Assembly: GCA_035361075.1 (NCBI GenBank)
Contig: DAOSBX010000012.1
Location: 18,410 to 82,409, forward strand
Direction of reading: 5' to 3'
DNA: 64,000 nucleotides
DNA from: Candidatus Hydrogenedens sp.
GTDB lineage: Bacteria > Hydrogenedentota > Hydrogenedentia > Hydrogenedentales > Hydrogenedentaceae
The position numbers and the translations under genes were made by a program. Below, piece after piece: positions 54,486 through 63,975 of this stretch (position 1 is the stretch's first letter; each line of letters opens with the position of its first letter). The notes beneath the pieces were generated by a model, which saw only the letters and a program-made list of their open reading frames with translations, made no database searches and had not been told where the DNA came from.

Positions 54486-55757
54486 ATGTCTGAACAACTA
54501 CATAACGAACAGCCTCTTCAGACACATGAACTAACAAAAGTCATAAAAACCATTTTCGATGAAACACCTATAACAGATATTCATACACATCTCTTCTCAC
54601 CATCATTCGGAACTCTTTTATTATGGGGTATAGATGAATTACTAACATATCATTATTTAGTAGCGGAATTCTTCAGAACTACAGAGATACCTTATTCCAG
54701 TTTCTGGAATATGTCAAAGAAAGAACAAGCACAGTTAATCTGGCAAGCCTTATTTATTGACCGCACACCGATTAGCGAAGCATGCCGTGGAGTGCTCACC
54801 GTGTTAAATCGGCTTGGACTTGATACAACAGAGAAAGATTTAAATGCCTATCGGGAATGGTTCTCTCAACAAACATTGTCTGACCATGTCAACCATGTGT
54901 TTCAAGTAGCAAACCTCAAAACTGTGGTTATGACCAATGACCCATTTGACCCAATTGAAAGAGATTATTGGATGTCATCAATGGAACTGGATTCAAGGTT
55001 TCTCACCTCTCTTCGATTAGACACCCTCATTCTGCGATGGATAGAAACATACCCACTACTTCAGTCATTGGGATATTCCGTAGATGCCAATCTCACAGAA
55101 GAAACCCTATCTGAAATTCGTCGCTTCGTCAGCGATTGGATACAAAAGATAAAACCCGTCTATGTCGCCGTATCTCTACCTCCGCAGTTCGACTTCCCTG
55201 AGCATAGTCATCGTGGGATTATTCTCGAGCAGGCAATTCTACCTGTAACACGCTTCTTCAATATCCCATTAGCACTTATGCTTGGAGTTACCCGCAGTGT
55301 AAATCCAGAATTAAAACTGGCAGGGGATAGCGTCGGAATGGCGTCTCTACGACCCATAGAAAGCCTTTGCGAAAAATATCCACAAAACAAATTTATGTTT
55401 ACAATGTTATCACGTGAAAATATGCATTCCGCATGTGTTACCGCACGTAAATTCCGTAACCTCATGCCCTTCGGATGTTGGTGGTTTTTGAACAATCCAA
55501 GTTTAATTGAGGAAATTACCACAATGCGGATTGAATTATTAGGCACAACCTTCATCCCTCAACATTCCGATGCCCGTGTGCTCGAACAGGTAATATATAA
55601 ATGGGAACATACCCGTAACATTCTATTAAAAGTCCTAACAGAGCAATATGGTAAAATCGTAGCTACAGGATGGAAAGTAACTCCTTCAGATGTAAAACGT
55701 GATATCTCCAATTGGTTTGGAGGAAATTTTTGGAAATTCTTAGAAAGTAAATTCTAA
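54486..55757 (+). CDS. Glucuronate-isomerase-like amidohydrolase
   Basis: A 423-residue TIM-barrel protein related to uronate isomerase (UxaC). The metal site HxH is His33/His35 in ITDIHTHLF; LLLWGIDELLTYHYLVAEFF and SEACRGVLTVLNRLGLD follow the uronate isomerase layout. The tail has FMFTMLSRENMHSACVTARKFRNLMPFGCWWFLNNPSLI. It probably isomerises a hexuronate or related sugar acid, but substrate is unproven and no other hexuronate genes are adjacent. AGGAG precedes the ATG. Divergent from hypA and 100 bp before the AroC-like gene. Confidence 0.78.
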   Translation: MSEQLHNEQPLQTHELTKVIKTIFDETPITDIHTHLFSPSFGTLLLWGIDELLTYHYLVAEFFRTTEIPYSSFWNMSKKEQAQLIWQALFIDRTPISEACRGVLTVLNRLGLDTTEKDLNAYREWFSQQTLSDHVNHVFQVANLKTVVMTNDPFDPIERDYWMSSMELDSRFLTSLRLDTLILRWIETYPLLQSLGYSVDANLTEETLSEIRRFVSDWIQKIKPVYVAVSLPPQFDFPEHSHRGIILEQAILPVTRFFNIPLALMLGVTRSVNPELKLAGDSVGMASLRPIESLCEKYPQNKFMFTMLSRENMHSACVTARKFRNLMPFGCWWFLNNPSLIEEITTMRIELLGTTFIPQHSDARVLEQVIYKWEHTRNILLKVLTEQYGKIVATGWKVTPSDVKRDISNWFGGNFWKFLESKF

Positions 55758-55857
55758 GTGCTGTAATGTTTTGACAACATTATTAAATTACTGGCAAAAT
55801 AATAAACTCACAATTAAATACTTAAAGTGTTAAAATTTGGCATGAAAGGAGAAAGTT

Positions 55858-57192
55858 ATGTTGGGTTGCACTCTCGGGAGCATGTTTCAGGTCTCTGTAG
55901 CCGGTGGGAGTTATCAAGAAGGTCTAACCACATTTATTCAAGGTATGCCACCAGGCTATTTCCTGGAAGAAGCTGAAATATATGAATCATTACTTGTCCG
56001 AAAACCTGGCCAAAGCGAATTAGCATCACCGCGACGCGAAGCAGACGTGCCTATTATTTATAGTGGGGTTAATACTGCGGATACTATGCCTGGTTTTCAA
56101 AATGCAGGTTATACAAATGGAACACCCGTTGTTATCCTCATCCCCAATGTAGACCGCCATTTAGAGCATATCGAGCAATACCAGGTCACCAATCGAACTC
56201 CACGTCCTGGGCATGCTTCGTACGCATCATTCATTAAATATGGTATTTGGGATGATGCCATTGGAGCAGGATTTTTTAGTGGCAGATATACCTCAACCAT
56301 TGTGGCAGCAGGTGCCGTTGCAAAGAAAGTATTGAAACAACATGGAATTGATGTATTCGCTTATGTAAAAGAAGCCGCAGGTGTTAAGGCAAGTGATGTC
56401 CCATTAGAAGAAGCCAAAAAGAAAGTAGATACCTTCCGCATGGTTCGGCGGGAATATGACCCCATATACCGCTGGGTATTCAAAGAAGGCAGAATAACAC
56501 CTCAAATGAGATTCCTACATAAAATGGCAGTCATCGCAGAGTTGGAACAAAAACTACTTGAAATTCGTGAACAGGCACCCGTCGTAGATGTCCAGCAAAT
56601 TCGCGAAGAATATGGAATCCATTTCACTATGAATTGCCCAGATGTCGACACCGCATTTGAAATGGAAAAACGAATTTTACAAATCCGTGATGAGGGTGAT
56701 TCCAGTGGCGGGTTAGTAGAAGTTGTTGCAACAGGAGTGCCTGTCGGATTAGGAGAGCCTGTATTCCGCAAATTGGATGGTGAAATAGGTCGCATGTTAA
56801 GTATCGGTGCAGTTAAAGCCGTTGAAGTAGGTGCAGGTTATGCAGTCAAAGATATGAAAGGTTCAGAGTGTAACGACCAGATGCGAGTTCAAGATGGGAA
56901 AGTTATCTTCAAAAGTAATAACGCTGGTGGGATTACAGGAGGGCTAAGCACAGGACAGGATATTATTGCACGGCTCGCAGTAAAACCAACACCAACTATC
57001 GCTAAGGATCAGGAAACCATCGATAAAGTAAGCCGAGAAAACGCAACACTCAAAGCGGTAACCCGTAGAGACCCAACTATTGTGGCTCGGGTCTGGCCTG
57101 TCGCAGAAGCATTTTTAGCATGTATTTTGTTAGACCACCTAATGATGCACTACGGTTATCAATCTCTTGTGCCAACAACTTCTGTTCGCTAA
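55858..57192 (+). CDS. Chorismate synthase homologue with altered active site
   Basis: A 444-residue protein matching AroC along its length: IIYSGVNTADTMPG...NGTPVVILIPNVD, RPGHASYASFIKYG, GRYTSTIVAAGAVAKKVL, GDSSGGLVEVVATGVPVGLGEPVFRKLD, NNAGGITGGLSTGQDI and RRDPTIVARVWPVAEA. Chorismate synthase removes phosphate from EPSP with reduced FMN. Two differences stand out: the invariant GESHG reads GGSYQ, so the first catalytic His is Tyr19, and RHDP is RRDP. His119 is kept. The chain is also about 80 residues longer than usual, mainly before NNAGG. AAAGGAG precedes the ATG. It may be a low-activity AroC or a new function; a normal aroC might lie elsewhere. Confidence 0.8.
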   Translation: MLGCTLGSMFQVSVAGGSYQEGLTTFIQGMPPGYFLEEAEIYESLLVRKPGQSELASPRREADVPIIYSGVNTADTMPGFQNAGYTNGTPVVILIPNVDRHLEHIEQYQVTNRTPRPGHASYASFIKYGIWDDAIGAGFFSGRYTSTIVAAGAVAKKVLKQHGIDVFAYVKEAAGVKASDVPLEEAKKKVDTFRMVRREYDPIYRWVFKEGRITPQMRFLHKMAVIAELEQKLLEIREQAPVVDVQQIREEYGIHFTMNCPDVDTAFEMEKRILQIRDEGDSSGGLVEVVATGVPVGLGEPVFRKLDGEIGRMLSIGAVKAVEVGAGYAVKDMKGSECNDQMRVQDGKVIFKSNNAGGITGGLSTGQDIIARLAVKPTPTIAKDQETIDKVSRENATLKAVTRRDPTIVARVWPVAEAFLACILLDHLMMHYGYQSLVPTTSVR

Positions 57193-57280
57193 ACAAATTC
57201 GCATACGCAAATACAAAAATACTATACTTGTAATACAAAACAGCAAAGATAGTATTTTAACTATATAGAGGTTAAAGAAT

Positions 57281-58414
57281 ATGGAACGCTCAACAATTAT
57301 CGGATTTATCATAACCTTAATAATTGCTTTATTTTTATCTGCAGGCTATATCGTTTTTAAGGCGGCAAAAAATCCAACCCCTCCTCGAACGACAACGACA
57401 ACAGTACCTTCAACCACAGCTGTAAAACCTCCTACACAATCAGCCTCAACAACACAACCCAAAACTCCCCCCTTAAAAGTCCCCGCACCAGAGTTCCGTG
57501 AACCTATCAGTGAACCTGATTGTAAAATCAAAATGCTACGTGAAGTTAAAGGAGGTGGAGGTGCCAAGCCAGAGAGTACTATAGATATTACTGTCATTCT
57601 CGAAAAAGAAGGAACAAAAACAGTCCGTGCATTAGGAATTCAAGAACTCCTACCAACAGGATGGGCTTTCGATTCTGTTGTCGATGGAACAAAACCCGAT
57701 TTAGCCCCGCCCAAAGGGAGAACACCATTATTAGAGTTCGCTTGGTTTAATATTCCATCGTTTCCAACATCATTCACCTATCGCGTACGTGTGCCAAAAG
57801 AATTTAAAGAACCCGGAGAAATACAAGGACAAACCCTATACCGTGCAGATGGCGGAGAAATGAGAACAGAAATTGTAAAGTCACCTGTCGTTCCATCAGA
57901 CACAGCAACACCACAAAGTGCAGACACATCACCTTCAGGAAAATCCGAAGAAATGCAACCAGACGCTACACAAGAAAAACCAGCAAAATCACAAGCCACC
58001 ACCACAACTCCCGCTGAAAAACAAGCCACGGAAAGTATGACCCTAACACGAGAAATTAAACCAGCAAAATATACTCCAAACTCAAAATTAGAGATTACAG
58101 ATACTATCAATTTCTCAGGTCCCTCTCCTGTAACAGCCATGGCTCTCGTAGAAATGTTACCACCACAATTTGAATTTGAGCGAATTACAAGCAACTCAGC
58201 ACCACCGATTATCCCAAAAAAAGGAGATACTGGAACATTACAATTTGTTTGGGTGGCTGTACCTGAATTCCCTACGACGCTAAGCTACGAAGTTAATGTA
58301 AAAGCGGATTCTACTGGCGATAAAACTATCACAGGACAGGTTATTTATCATACCGATGGACCACAAAAACAATCTGAACGTGTTATAACAAACATTCCCC
58401 AGGAAACAAAATAA
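57281..58414 (+). CDS. Membrane-anchored protein with duplicated beta domain
   Basis: A 377-residue protein: transmembrane anchor (residues 6-27), a Thr/Pro-rich stalk (about 30-75), domain A (about 78-205), a second Pro/Thr/Ser-rich linker (about 206-250) and domain B (about 252-375). A and B are copies: both run LREVK/LTREIK, SxxDIT, ALGIQELLPTGW/ALVEMLPPQFEF, then FAWFNIPSFPTSFTYRV/FVWVAVPEFPTTLSYEV and GQTLYRADG/GQVIYHTDG. The fold looks like a DUF11-type Ig-like adhesion module. It follows the AroC-like gene by 88 bp. Function unknown; probably envelope-facing. Confidence 0.75.
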   Translation: MERSTIIGFIITLIIALFLSAGYIVFKAAKNPTPPRTTTTTVPSTTAVKPPTQSASTTQPKTPPLKVPAPEFREPISEPDCKIKMLREVKGGGGAKPESTIDITVILEKEGTKTVRALGIQELLPTGWAFDSVVDGTKPDLAPPKGRTPLLEFAWFNIPSFPTSFTYRVRVPKEFKEPGEIQGQTLYRADGGEMRTEIVKSPVVPSDTATPQSADTSPSGKSEEMQPDATQEKPAKSQATTTTPAEKQATESMTLTREIKPAKYTPNSKLEITDTINFSGPSPVTAMALVEMLPPQFEFERITSNSAPPIIPKKGDTGTLQFVWVAVPEFPTTLSYEVNVKADSTGDKTITGQVIYHTDGPQKQSERVITNIPQETK

Positions 58415-58424
58415 TTTACCCCTT

Positions 58425-58460
58425 CGACTCGTCCGACTCGTCTGATACGTCCGACATATC
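58425..58460. repeat. Four degenerate 9-bp tandem units
   Basis: Two exact copies of CGACTCGTC (58425-58433, 58434-58442), then TGATACGTC and CGACATATC. It lies between convergent genes and is not translated. It may be a small species-specific intergenic repeat. Confidence 0.7.
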
Positions 58461-58497
58461 ATCCAAAACTCTTCCCTAAAATTAATTTTTAGACAAC

Positions 58498-61400
58498 CTA
58501 TAACTTCACTTCCATCACAGGCAATTGCAAAACACGAATAGGCCCAAAAATACCAGATTTAGTATGCCCTTCATAAACATGAGCACTGGGATGCCCGAGA
58601 GCAAAGTGGGGACCGAGAGTATTAAAGACACGGATACGCACATCGTTAGTCGGCTGTGTTAATGCAGATGTAATATCGAATAAATACGGATGCCAGACCC
58701 GTATCCCACACGAGACACCATTCACAAACACTTCTGCTGTGCCACGAACACGACCTAAATTGAGATATACCTTTCGATTGGGTTCTGCAGGGGCATCTAC
58801 TGTTAGTTGATATTCCATACCACCACAGTAATGCAGTAAACCTAACTCGTCCCAGGAACCTAATGGAATATTTCCTTCTCCCATCTCATAGGTAATCGGT
58901 TCTAAAATGGCAGAGCCTTTTTCGAAGCCTCGTTTCGTTTCAATTCGCAGACATGCAACTCGCCGTGGGGATTCGGGTTCGGGAAGGGTTATCTTATAGA
59001 TAGGCCCTACTCCTTCAATAGGTAGCTGTGAACCGTTAATCCAGCACTCTAATTTTCCCATACATTTTAAGGTCATAGATTTAGCACCCGGCGGAAGCAG
59101 AAAACGGAACCGATACGGAGCCGGTATATCTGTTGATGGGAAGAAAACCAGCTTGTTGAACGGTTCTGGTGGCTCCGGTTGGTTTTGTAGCCAGCCTGCA
59201 AAAGGCAGTGGGTGGGGTCTTTGCTTGATAAGTAGTAATGCCGGATCACCCATATATCCATGTGCTGGTTGAGGTAATAACCTTACAGGAACCGCCTGGC
59301 CATCAAATATCGGATCAGGAATACACTTAAAGTTAGCATCAGACACAATAACGATCTCTTTACCATCGGTTAATTGAATATCCAAATCCAGTAAAAGCCC
59401 TGTTTGGGTATCAATATCGCGTGCAATTATTTCTATATTATTTTCACCAACTTTCAAATACGGTTTGATGTCATATTGTTCCGCACGACTCGTAAAGTAA
59501 GGGTCAAAGTTCCCCTGGTCTGAAATTTTTTGTCCATTTATAAAAATCTGGTGTATATCTCCCAAAGCCACAACCATTTTAGCAGATACAACCTCTGCTG
59601 GAATCTCAAAGGTACGTACAAATTTTGTTCTGCCAGTTGGGCTGGGTGTATTGCTCCATATCCATTCCGGCGAGGAAATATCTTCGCTCTCCGGCATAAA
59701 ATGGATATAAAGCCTCAACCGACCATCAACAATACTTTCCGCAAAAACATCTACAACATTAACACCATACGATAACTGCACTTTCCCCTTGAACACTCGT
59801 TCATCTCCACTCCCTTCGCCCACTACAGGAATTTTATTCAGAAATACTTTCTTTTTAGCAGTAGCACCGATACGTAGGATTGCATTCAACCGCTGGTCAG
59901 CAGGGACTCCTTCCGGAGGTAATTCTACAAAACACTGAATATGGAAAATCTTTCCTTTATTCACTTTCCCCAAATCAATAAATTCTTCCGGAATTCGTCC
60001 TTTTCCTCCTAAAGCACTGGAAAATACGGGGTCCTCATTAATACCTAATTTCAGGGAATATTCACTGTTTTTCCATTCTCCATCGAGGTCCGGAACCTGT
60101 TGCAGATTATCCAGAGTTGTATTTTCAGGTAGCGTTAAAGGTCCTTTCCATCGTGCCCGCGGACCAAATGAAGCAAGCACCATTTCCCATGTAGAATCGT
60201 CATAATCAGGATTGAGCCAATCTATATTACTATCCTTTTCTACCTGCCCTTTGAACGCCCGTGTCTCTACAGGAATAGGTCCTTCAGAGGGGGGATATGC
60301 GAAACTGCCATCCTTGTTATCACAAGTGGGAATTAACTGAAATGGAAGAGGACCTTCATATATCTTTTCTATAGTCGGTGGAACTTCCACAGTTGTTTCG
60401 CGTTGTTGTTCCCCTTTACGAACGCGAATAGTTTGACTGACAGGCTGACCATTTATCTTATTAAAGAATGGCATGGCAGTTAGTTGAATTTGTCCCTGTT
60501 CCTCTTTACAGGACAATATTTTCAACTCAGATTGAATCTCGTCCAAATCTTGTTCAGATTTATTACGAACACTGATAAGCGGTGCCGGTGTCTGAGATAA
60601 ATCCACAGCGACCTTCGTTTTTCCACTTTCGATAGAGTAATTCCAGATCGTCTCTACATTACCAGTAATTGCATTCCAGAATTCAGGGATGCCTTCCCGA
60701 TTTAAAGTCAATTGCATTACCTCACATTTTGCAGAAGGAGTTTCATACAATGCACGTTTGTTGATATCAAACCGTGCTCGCGATGTAGCGGGTGTTCCTT
60801 CATCTGACATAACAAAATAGAACGGTTTATTCTCTACATCTCTTTCCAGTACAGGAACCGATTCCGCTGTAGATGTATAAGCAGTAGAACGCAACTGCAT
60901 TGCCCATCCTTCTAAATCAGAAATAACCTGCCCCTTCTCACGAAGAGTTAACAGAGCATTGCGTTGCTCATCACTTACCTGTATTAAATCAGAAATTTGC
61001 TCCGGTGGAAAACCGTAAATATACACTCCACCACCGAGACTCGCATACCGGGATAACTTTTCTACAGATGTCGAACGCAAAAACTGAGTAGAAGGTAGGA
61101 TAAACAATTTAAAGGTAAGATCGTGAATTTTTACCCCTTCTGCAGTTACCTCTGTTTGAGATAAAGAATCCTCGTCCATAATGATATAGTCAATATGATT
61201 TTTGCGCAGATAATTTTGTACATGCCAGTAAGTATCCGCTACGTGCTTCGCAGTAGGTAGGTCAATTTGGTAGCCTATATATGCATGTGTCGTCGTAGCG
61301 GGATGAAGAACCGCCACTTCTACCTTATGATTTCCCCGCGATAAAAGCCAGCAAAGGCGGGCATTGTAATCTGCCAATGTTTTGTAATGAACAAAATACG

Positions 61401-63255
61401 GTTGTCTCCAACCGGTGTCAGGAGGTGCCCATTCCCAATACGAACCATGTATCGAATAATAGATAGCATGTGGATCGAACAAAGTAGCTCCATTGAGTAA
61501 CCATGGATGAAATAATACCGCAATCTCCTCTATAGTCTGTCCCCAACCGCTGGAATGGAATACTTCTGCCCATACACGGGGTCTCTTATATAAATCTGCT
61601 ATGGATTGATGGGGTTTACAGTCGCCATCCATATCATTGCCTGGAACAGAAAAATGCCTCATCGTTTTGAAGTAATCCACATAATAGGATTCCCCGCGGA
61701 ACGGATCTGCATTTCGAACAGTCTGGTCATAACCACAAAGCATCCCGTACTTTTCATGCCATTGATACAGCGGGATGAAAAAGGCTTCCTCTGCTAAAGT
61801 AGCAGATATATCCGCAGAGTCACAGCGAACTTTTACCGTGTTCGGTGCATTTTCATTCCCAAAATGGTCTATTACATCCTCAAACAAGGCCGGTAAATAA
61901 TCGAGTATATCATAACCTTTCTGCTTCTTAAATTCATCTACAAAGAGATAAGAAAAACGCGGAGTAGGTGGAAATTCATCCTGGAATGACCCCGCAATTG
62001 TTTTGCCTAATTCATCAGGAAAACGACGTTCTATCTCGCCATGAAGTATATCCAGCAGTGCGTGACACGCCGATGGATTATGATAATCGAACCCCCCAGG
62101 GACTGTATAAAAAAGTTCCATCTGATAATTTCCTTCCGGAACTTCTATTGTAAAATTTCGTTCCGAAATATTTATCGGAATACGGATAACCCGAACAACA
62201 GGTGTTCCAAGTGCATGCAGTGCTTTTCCCCCATCAATATTTTTTACAGGACCCCATGGCTGGCAACCTGAAGGACCTATAACAACTGCGGATTTCCAGC
62301 CACTATCATTAAAATCTACATTCAACCAGTTCGGAATTTCTTCCAGTGCTGTCCGAAATTGATCATCACTTAACAGGGCTTTATCCCCCATCCGTAATGA
62401 GAAAATTAAGCCCCCGGGACCACCTAAATTTGTCCCATGCACAGCAATCACATTTTTACCTACTTGTAAGTAAGGTAGAACATCAAATACTTCCGCAGTT
62501 TCCCATCCATCGGTATCATAAACCAATTCATTCCCAATCCGTTTTCCATTAATATAAAGTTCGTAGCCATTATCACAGGAAATTGTTACAACTGCTTTTG
62601 GAGGCAGTTCGGTTAATTCAAAAGTTCGTCGAAAATATACATGCGGAGTGTCTTCTGTGTTTTTACTCCCCCAAATCCAGTTGGGTGCACTATTTGAGGA
62701 AACAACTTCTTCAACCAACTTTTCCGAACGGAACAGAGCAAGAGGATTTCCTTCTGCTGGTGTTTCTATGGTTACTGTACCGGGTCCCGTTACCTCTTTT
62801 ACAAATCGTTTAAGGGCAATCCCTCGGTATTCCGGATGGTCACGGACCACGCGTGCCTGTAAACCTGCACCTGAAAATCCCAGTTGGTCATAGAACCAAA
62901 TTCGTACTCCAACCTGTTTTGCCACCTGAAGTGTATATGCAAATAAATCCCACCATTCATCTGTCAGAAACAATGGGTCATCAGGAGCACTGCCATACAA
63001 CGGACCTGATGGAGCTAAATTCAAGATAATGGCATTATGAATACCCCCTTTTACCAGTTCCTGCAATTGCCATGTAATCCCTTCTTTCGTTACTTTACCC
63101 CCACTCCACCACCATATAGGCACAGGAGAAAATTCCGGCTTCGCTTCTGTAAACTCCCTATATATCCACTCCTGACCATCCGAAAAAGTAGACACACCAG
63201 ACAAAGCAACTAAAAACACTACAAAAACATAACCTACATACATATGTCGATTCAT
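58498..63255 (-). CDS. Giant secreted GH106-like glycoside hydrolase (alpha-L-rhamnosidase type)
   Basis: A 1585-residue exported enzyme with a signal peptide (residues 1-27). The N-terminal catalytic-type region has the hallmark PVPIWWWSGGKVTKEGITWQLQELVKGG and WFYDQLGFSGAGLQARVV, as in GH106-like proteins, interrupted by a jelly-roll module (about 195-300, FRRTFELTELP, CDNGYELYINGKRIG). The centre reads DEFPPTPRFSYLFVDEF and PRVWAEVFHSSGWGQT. At least one more jelly-roll copy follows near 1205-1290, and the C-terminus is a beta domain ending LFNTLGPHF-type strands. It would release a sugar, probably rhamnose, from plant or algal polysaccharide. Start ATG at 63255 with AAGGAAG upstream. Substrate is inference. 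Confidence 0.82.
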   Translation of the reverse strand: MNRHMYVGYVFVVFLVALSGVSTFSDGQEWIYREFTEAKPEFSPVPIWWWSGGKVTKEGITWQLQELVKGGIHNAIILNLAPSGPLYGSAPDDPLFLTDEWWDLFAYTLQVAKQVGVRIWFYDQLGFSGAGLQARVVRDHPEYRGIALKRFVKEVTGPGTVTIETPAEGNPLALFRSEKLVEEVVSSNSAPNWIWGSKNTEDTPHVYFRRTFELTELPPKAVVTISCDNGYELYINGKRIGNELVYDTDGWETAEVFDVLPYLQVGKNVIAVHGTNLGGPGGLIFSLRMGDKALLSDDQFRTALEEIPNWLNVDFNDSGWKSAVVIGPSGCQPWGPVKNIDGGKALHALGTPVVRVIRIPINISERNFTIEVPEGNYQMELFYTVPGGFDYHNPSACHALLDILHGEIERRFPDELGKTIAGSFQDEFPPTPRFSYLFVDEFKKQKGYDILDYLPALFEDVIDHFGNENAPNTVKVRCDSADISATLAEEAFFIPLYQWHEKYGMLCGYDQTVRNADPFRGESYYVDYFKTMRHFSVPGNDMDGDCKPHQSIADLYKRPRVWAEVFHSSGWGQTIEEIAVLFHPWLLNGATLFDPHAIYYSIHGSYWEWAPPDTGWRQPYFVHYKTLADYNARLCWLLSRGNHKVEVAVLHPATTTHAYIGYQIDLPTAKHVADTYWHVQNYLRKNHIDYIIMDEDSLSQTEVTAEGVKIHDLTFKLFILPSTQFLRSTSVEKLSRYASLGGGVYIYGFPPEQISDLIQVSDEQRNALLTLREKGQVISDLEGWAMQLRSTAYTSTAESVPVLERDVENKPFYFVMSDEGTPATSRARFDINKRALYETPSAKCEVMQLTLNREGIPEFWNAITGNVETIWNYSIESGKTKVAVDLSQTPAPLISVRNKSEQDLDEIQSELKILSCKEEQGQIQLTAMPFFNKINGQPVSQTIRVRKGEQQRETTVEVPPTIEKIYEGPLPFQLIPTCDNKDGSFAYPPSEGPIPVETRAFKGQVEKDSNIDWLNPDYDDSTWEMVLASFGPRARWKGPLTLPENTTLDNLQQVPDLDGEWKNSEYSLKLGINEDPVFSSALGGKGRIPEEFIDLGKVNKGKIFHIQCFVELPPEGVPADQRLNAILRIGATAKKKVFLNKIPVVGEGSGDERVFKGKVQLSYGVNVVDVFAESIVDGRLRLYIHFMPESEDISSPEWIWSNTPSPTGRTKFVRTFEIPAEVVSAKMVVALGDIHQIFINGQKISDQGNFDPYFTSRAEQYDIKPYLKVGENNIEIIARDIDTQTGLLLDLDIQLTDGKEIVIVSDANFKCIPDPIFDGQAVPVRLLPQPAHGYMGDPALLLIKQRPHPLPFAGWLQNQPEPPEPFNKLVFFPSTDIPAPYRFRFLLPPGAKSMTLKCMGKLECWINGSQLPIEGVGPIYKITLPEPESPRRVACLRIETKRGFEKGSAILEPITYEMGEGNIPLGSWDELGLLHYCGGMEYQLTVDAPAEPNRKVYLNLGRVRGTAEVFVNGVSCGIRVWHPYLFDITSALTQPTNDVRIRVFNTLGPHFALGHPSAHVYEGHTKSGIFGPIRVLQLPVMEVKL

Positions 63256-63908
63256 ATCTTACTTCCTTGTATTAAGTTTAAATCTCATTATCTATTTGAA
63301 ACCTCTGATTAAACCATATCAAAGTATCATAAAATAGGTATTATAAAAGAAAAATAAGGACAATAAAAAAACAAAAAAAAAGAAAGGATGAATAATAAGA
63401 CCATTTGCAAATAAAATAACATACTAAGAATAACAATCCAAATGTATACACATTATGTCTTATGTACTTACCCTCCTTGTCTTTCGTAAACCCTGTGCAG
63501 GAAATAGCCCAGCAGATAACAGGCAATTTAAGTTATGTTAGCAAAATTCTGTTTCCCTTCACATACTACCTTGCATACCTACTGTAACTTTATAACACTT
63601 TCCCCTACACCATAAATAATGTAAATTAACCCAGGTAATTTTAAAAATTTATTTTTCTCGTTTATTTCTCTACATTTGTGAATTAGCATATTATCTTTAA
63701 TTAAACAGTACAAATGTGTCCCACCTATAATTAACAAGGTACCTTTAACATTACTACTGAGAGAAATGGATAATAAACAAGTACTCAAACGAAACTAATG
63801 TGTATAAAAACAGTTATACTACCTCATCACATCTTATAATAAACAAGTTTCTTTATTGCAAAGATAAACCTCTGTTGTTCACCCTGCCTCAGCCATTCAC
63901 TCTTTTGA
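63256..63908. other. Non-coding AT-rich region at the right edge
   Basis: Upstream region of the GH106-like gene. Two short minus-strand frames (63341-63526 and 63579-63788) have low-complexity, AT-driven composition and no ribosome-binding site, so I do not call them. No RNA gene or strong hairpin is seen before 63909. Confidence 0.4.
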
Positions 63909-63928
63909 GCAGACGCATATATGTCTGC
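63909..63928. repeat. REP-like palindrome
   Basis: GCAGAC (63909-63914), 8-nt loop GCATATAT, GTCTGC (63923-63928), followed by CCCTACGG. The GCAGAC...GTCTGCCCCTACGG layout is of the kind found as a dispersed extragenic palindrome in several bacterial genomes. It lies 14 nt before the next palindrome. Confidence 0.5.
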
Positions 63929-63942
63929 CCCTACGGATGATT

Positions 63943-63975
63943 CCACACAGGCACTCTTGCCTGTGTTACTTTTTA
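63943..63975. repeat. Dispersed palindromic repeat, copy 3 (terminator-like)
   Basis: A perfect 9-bp stem ACACAGGCA/TGCCTGTGT (63945-63953 with 63958-63966), loop CTCT, then TAC and a T5 run. On the minus strand it reads GTAACACAGGCAAGAGTGCC, matching the repeat at 17160-17186. It could also terminate a plus-strand transcript. Confidence 0.6.

Noticed and set aside
63341..63788. Two short minus-strand frames at the right edge
   Set aside because: Phe/Ile/Leu/Tyr-rich translations of AT-rich DNA without ribosome-binding sites.
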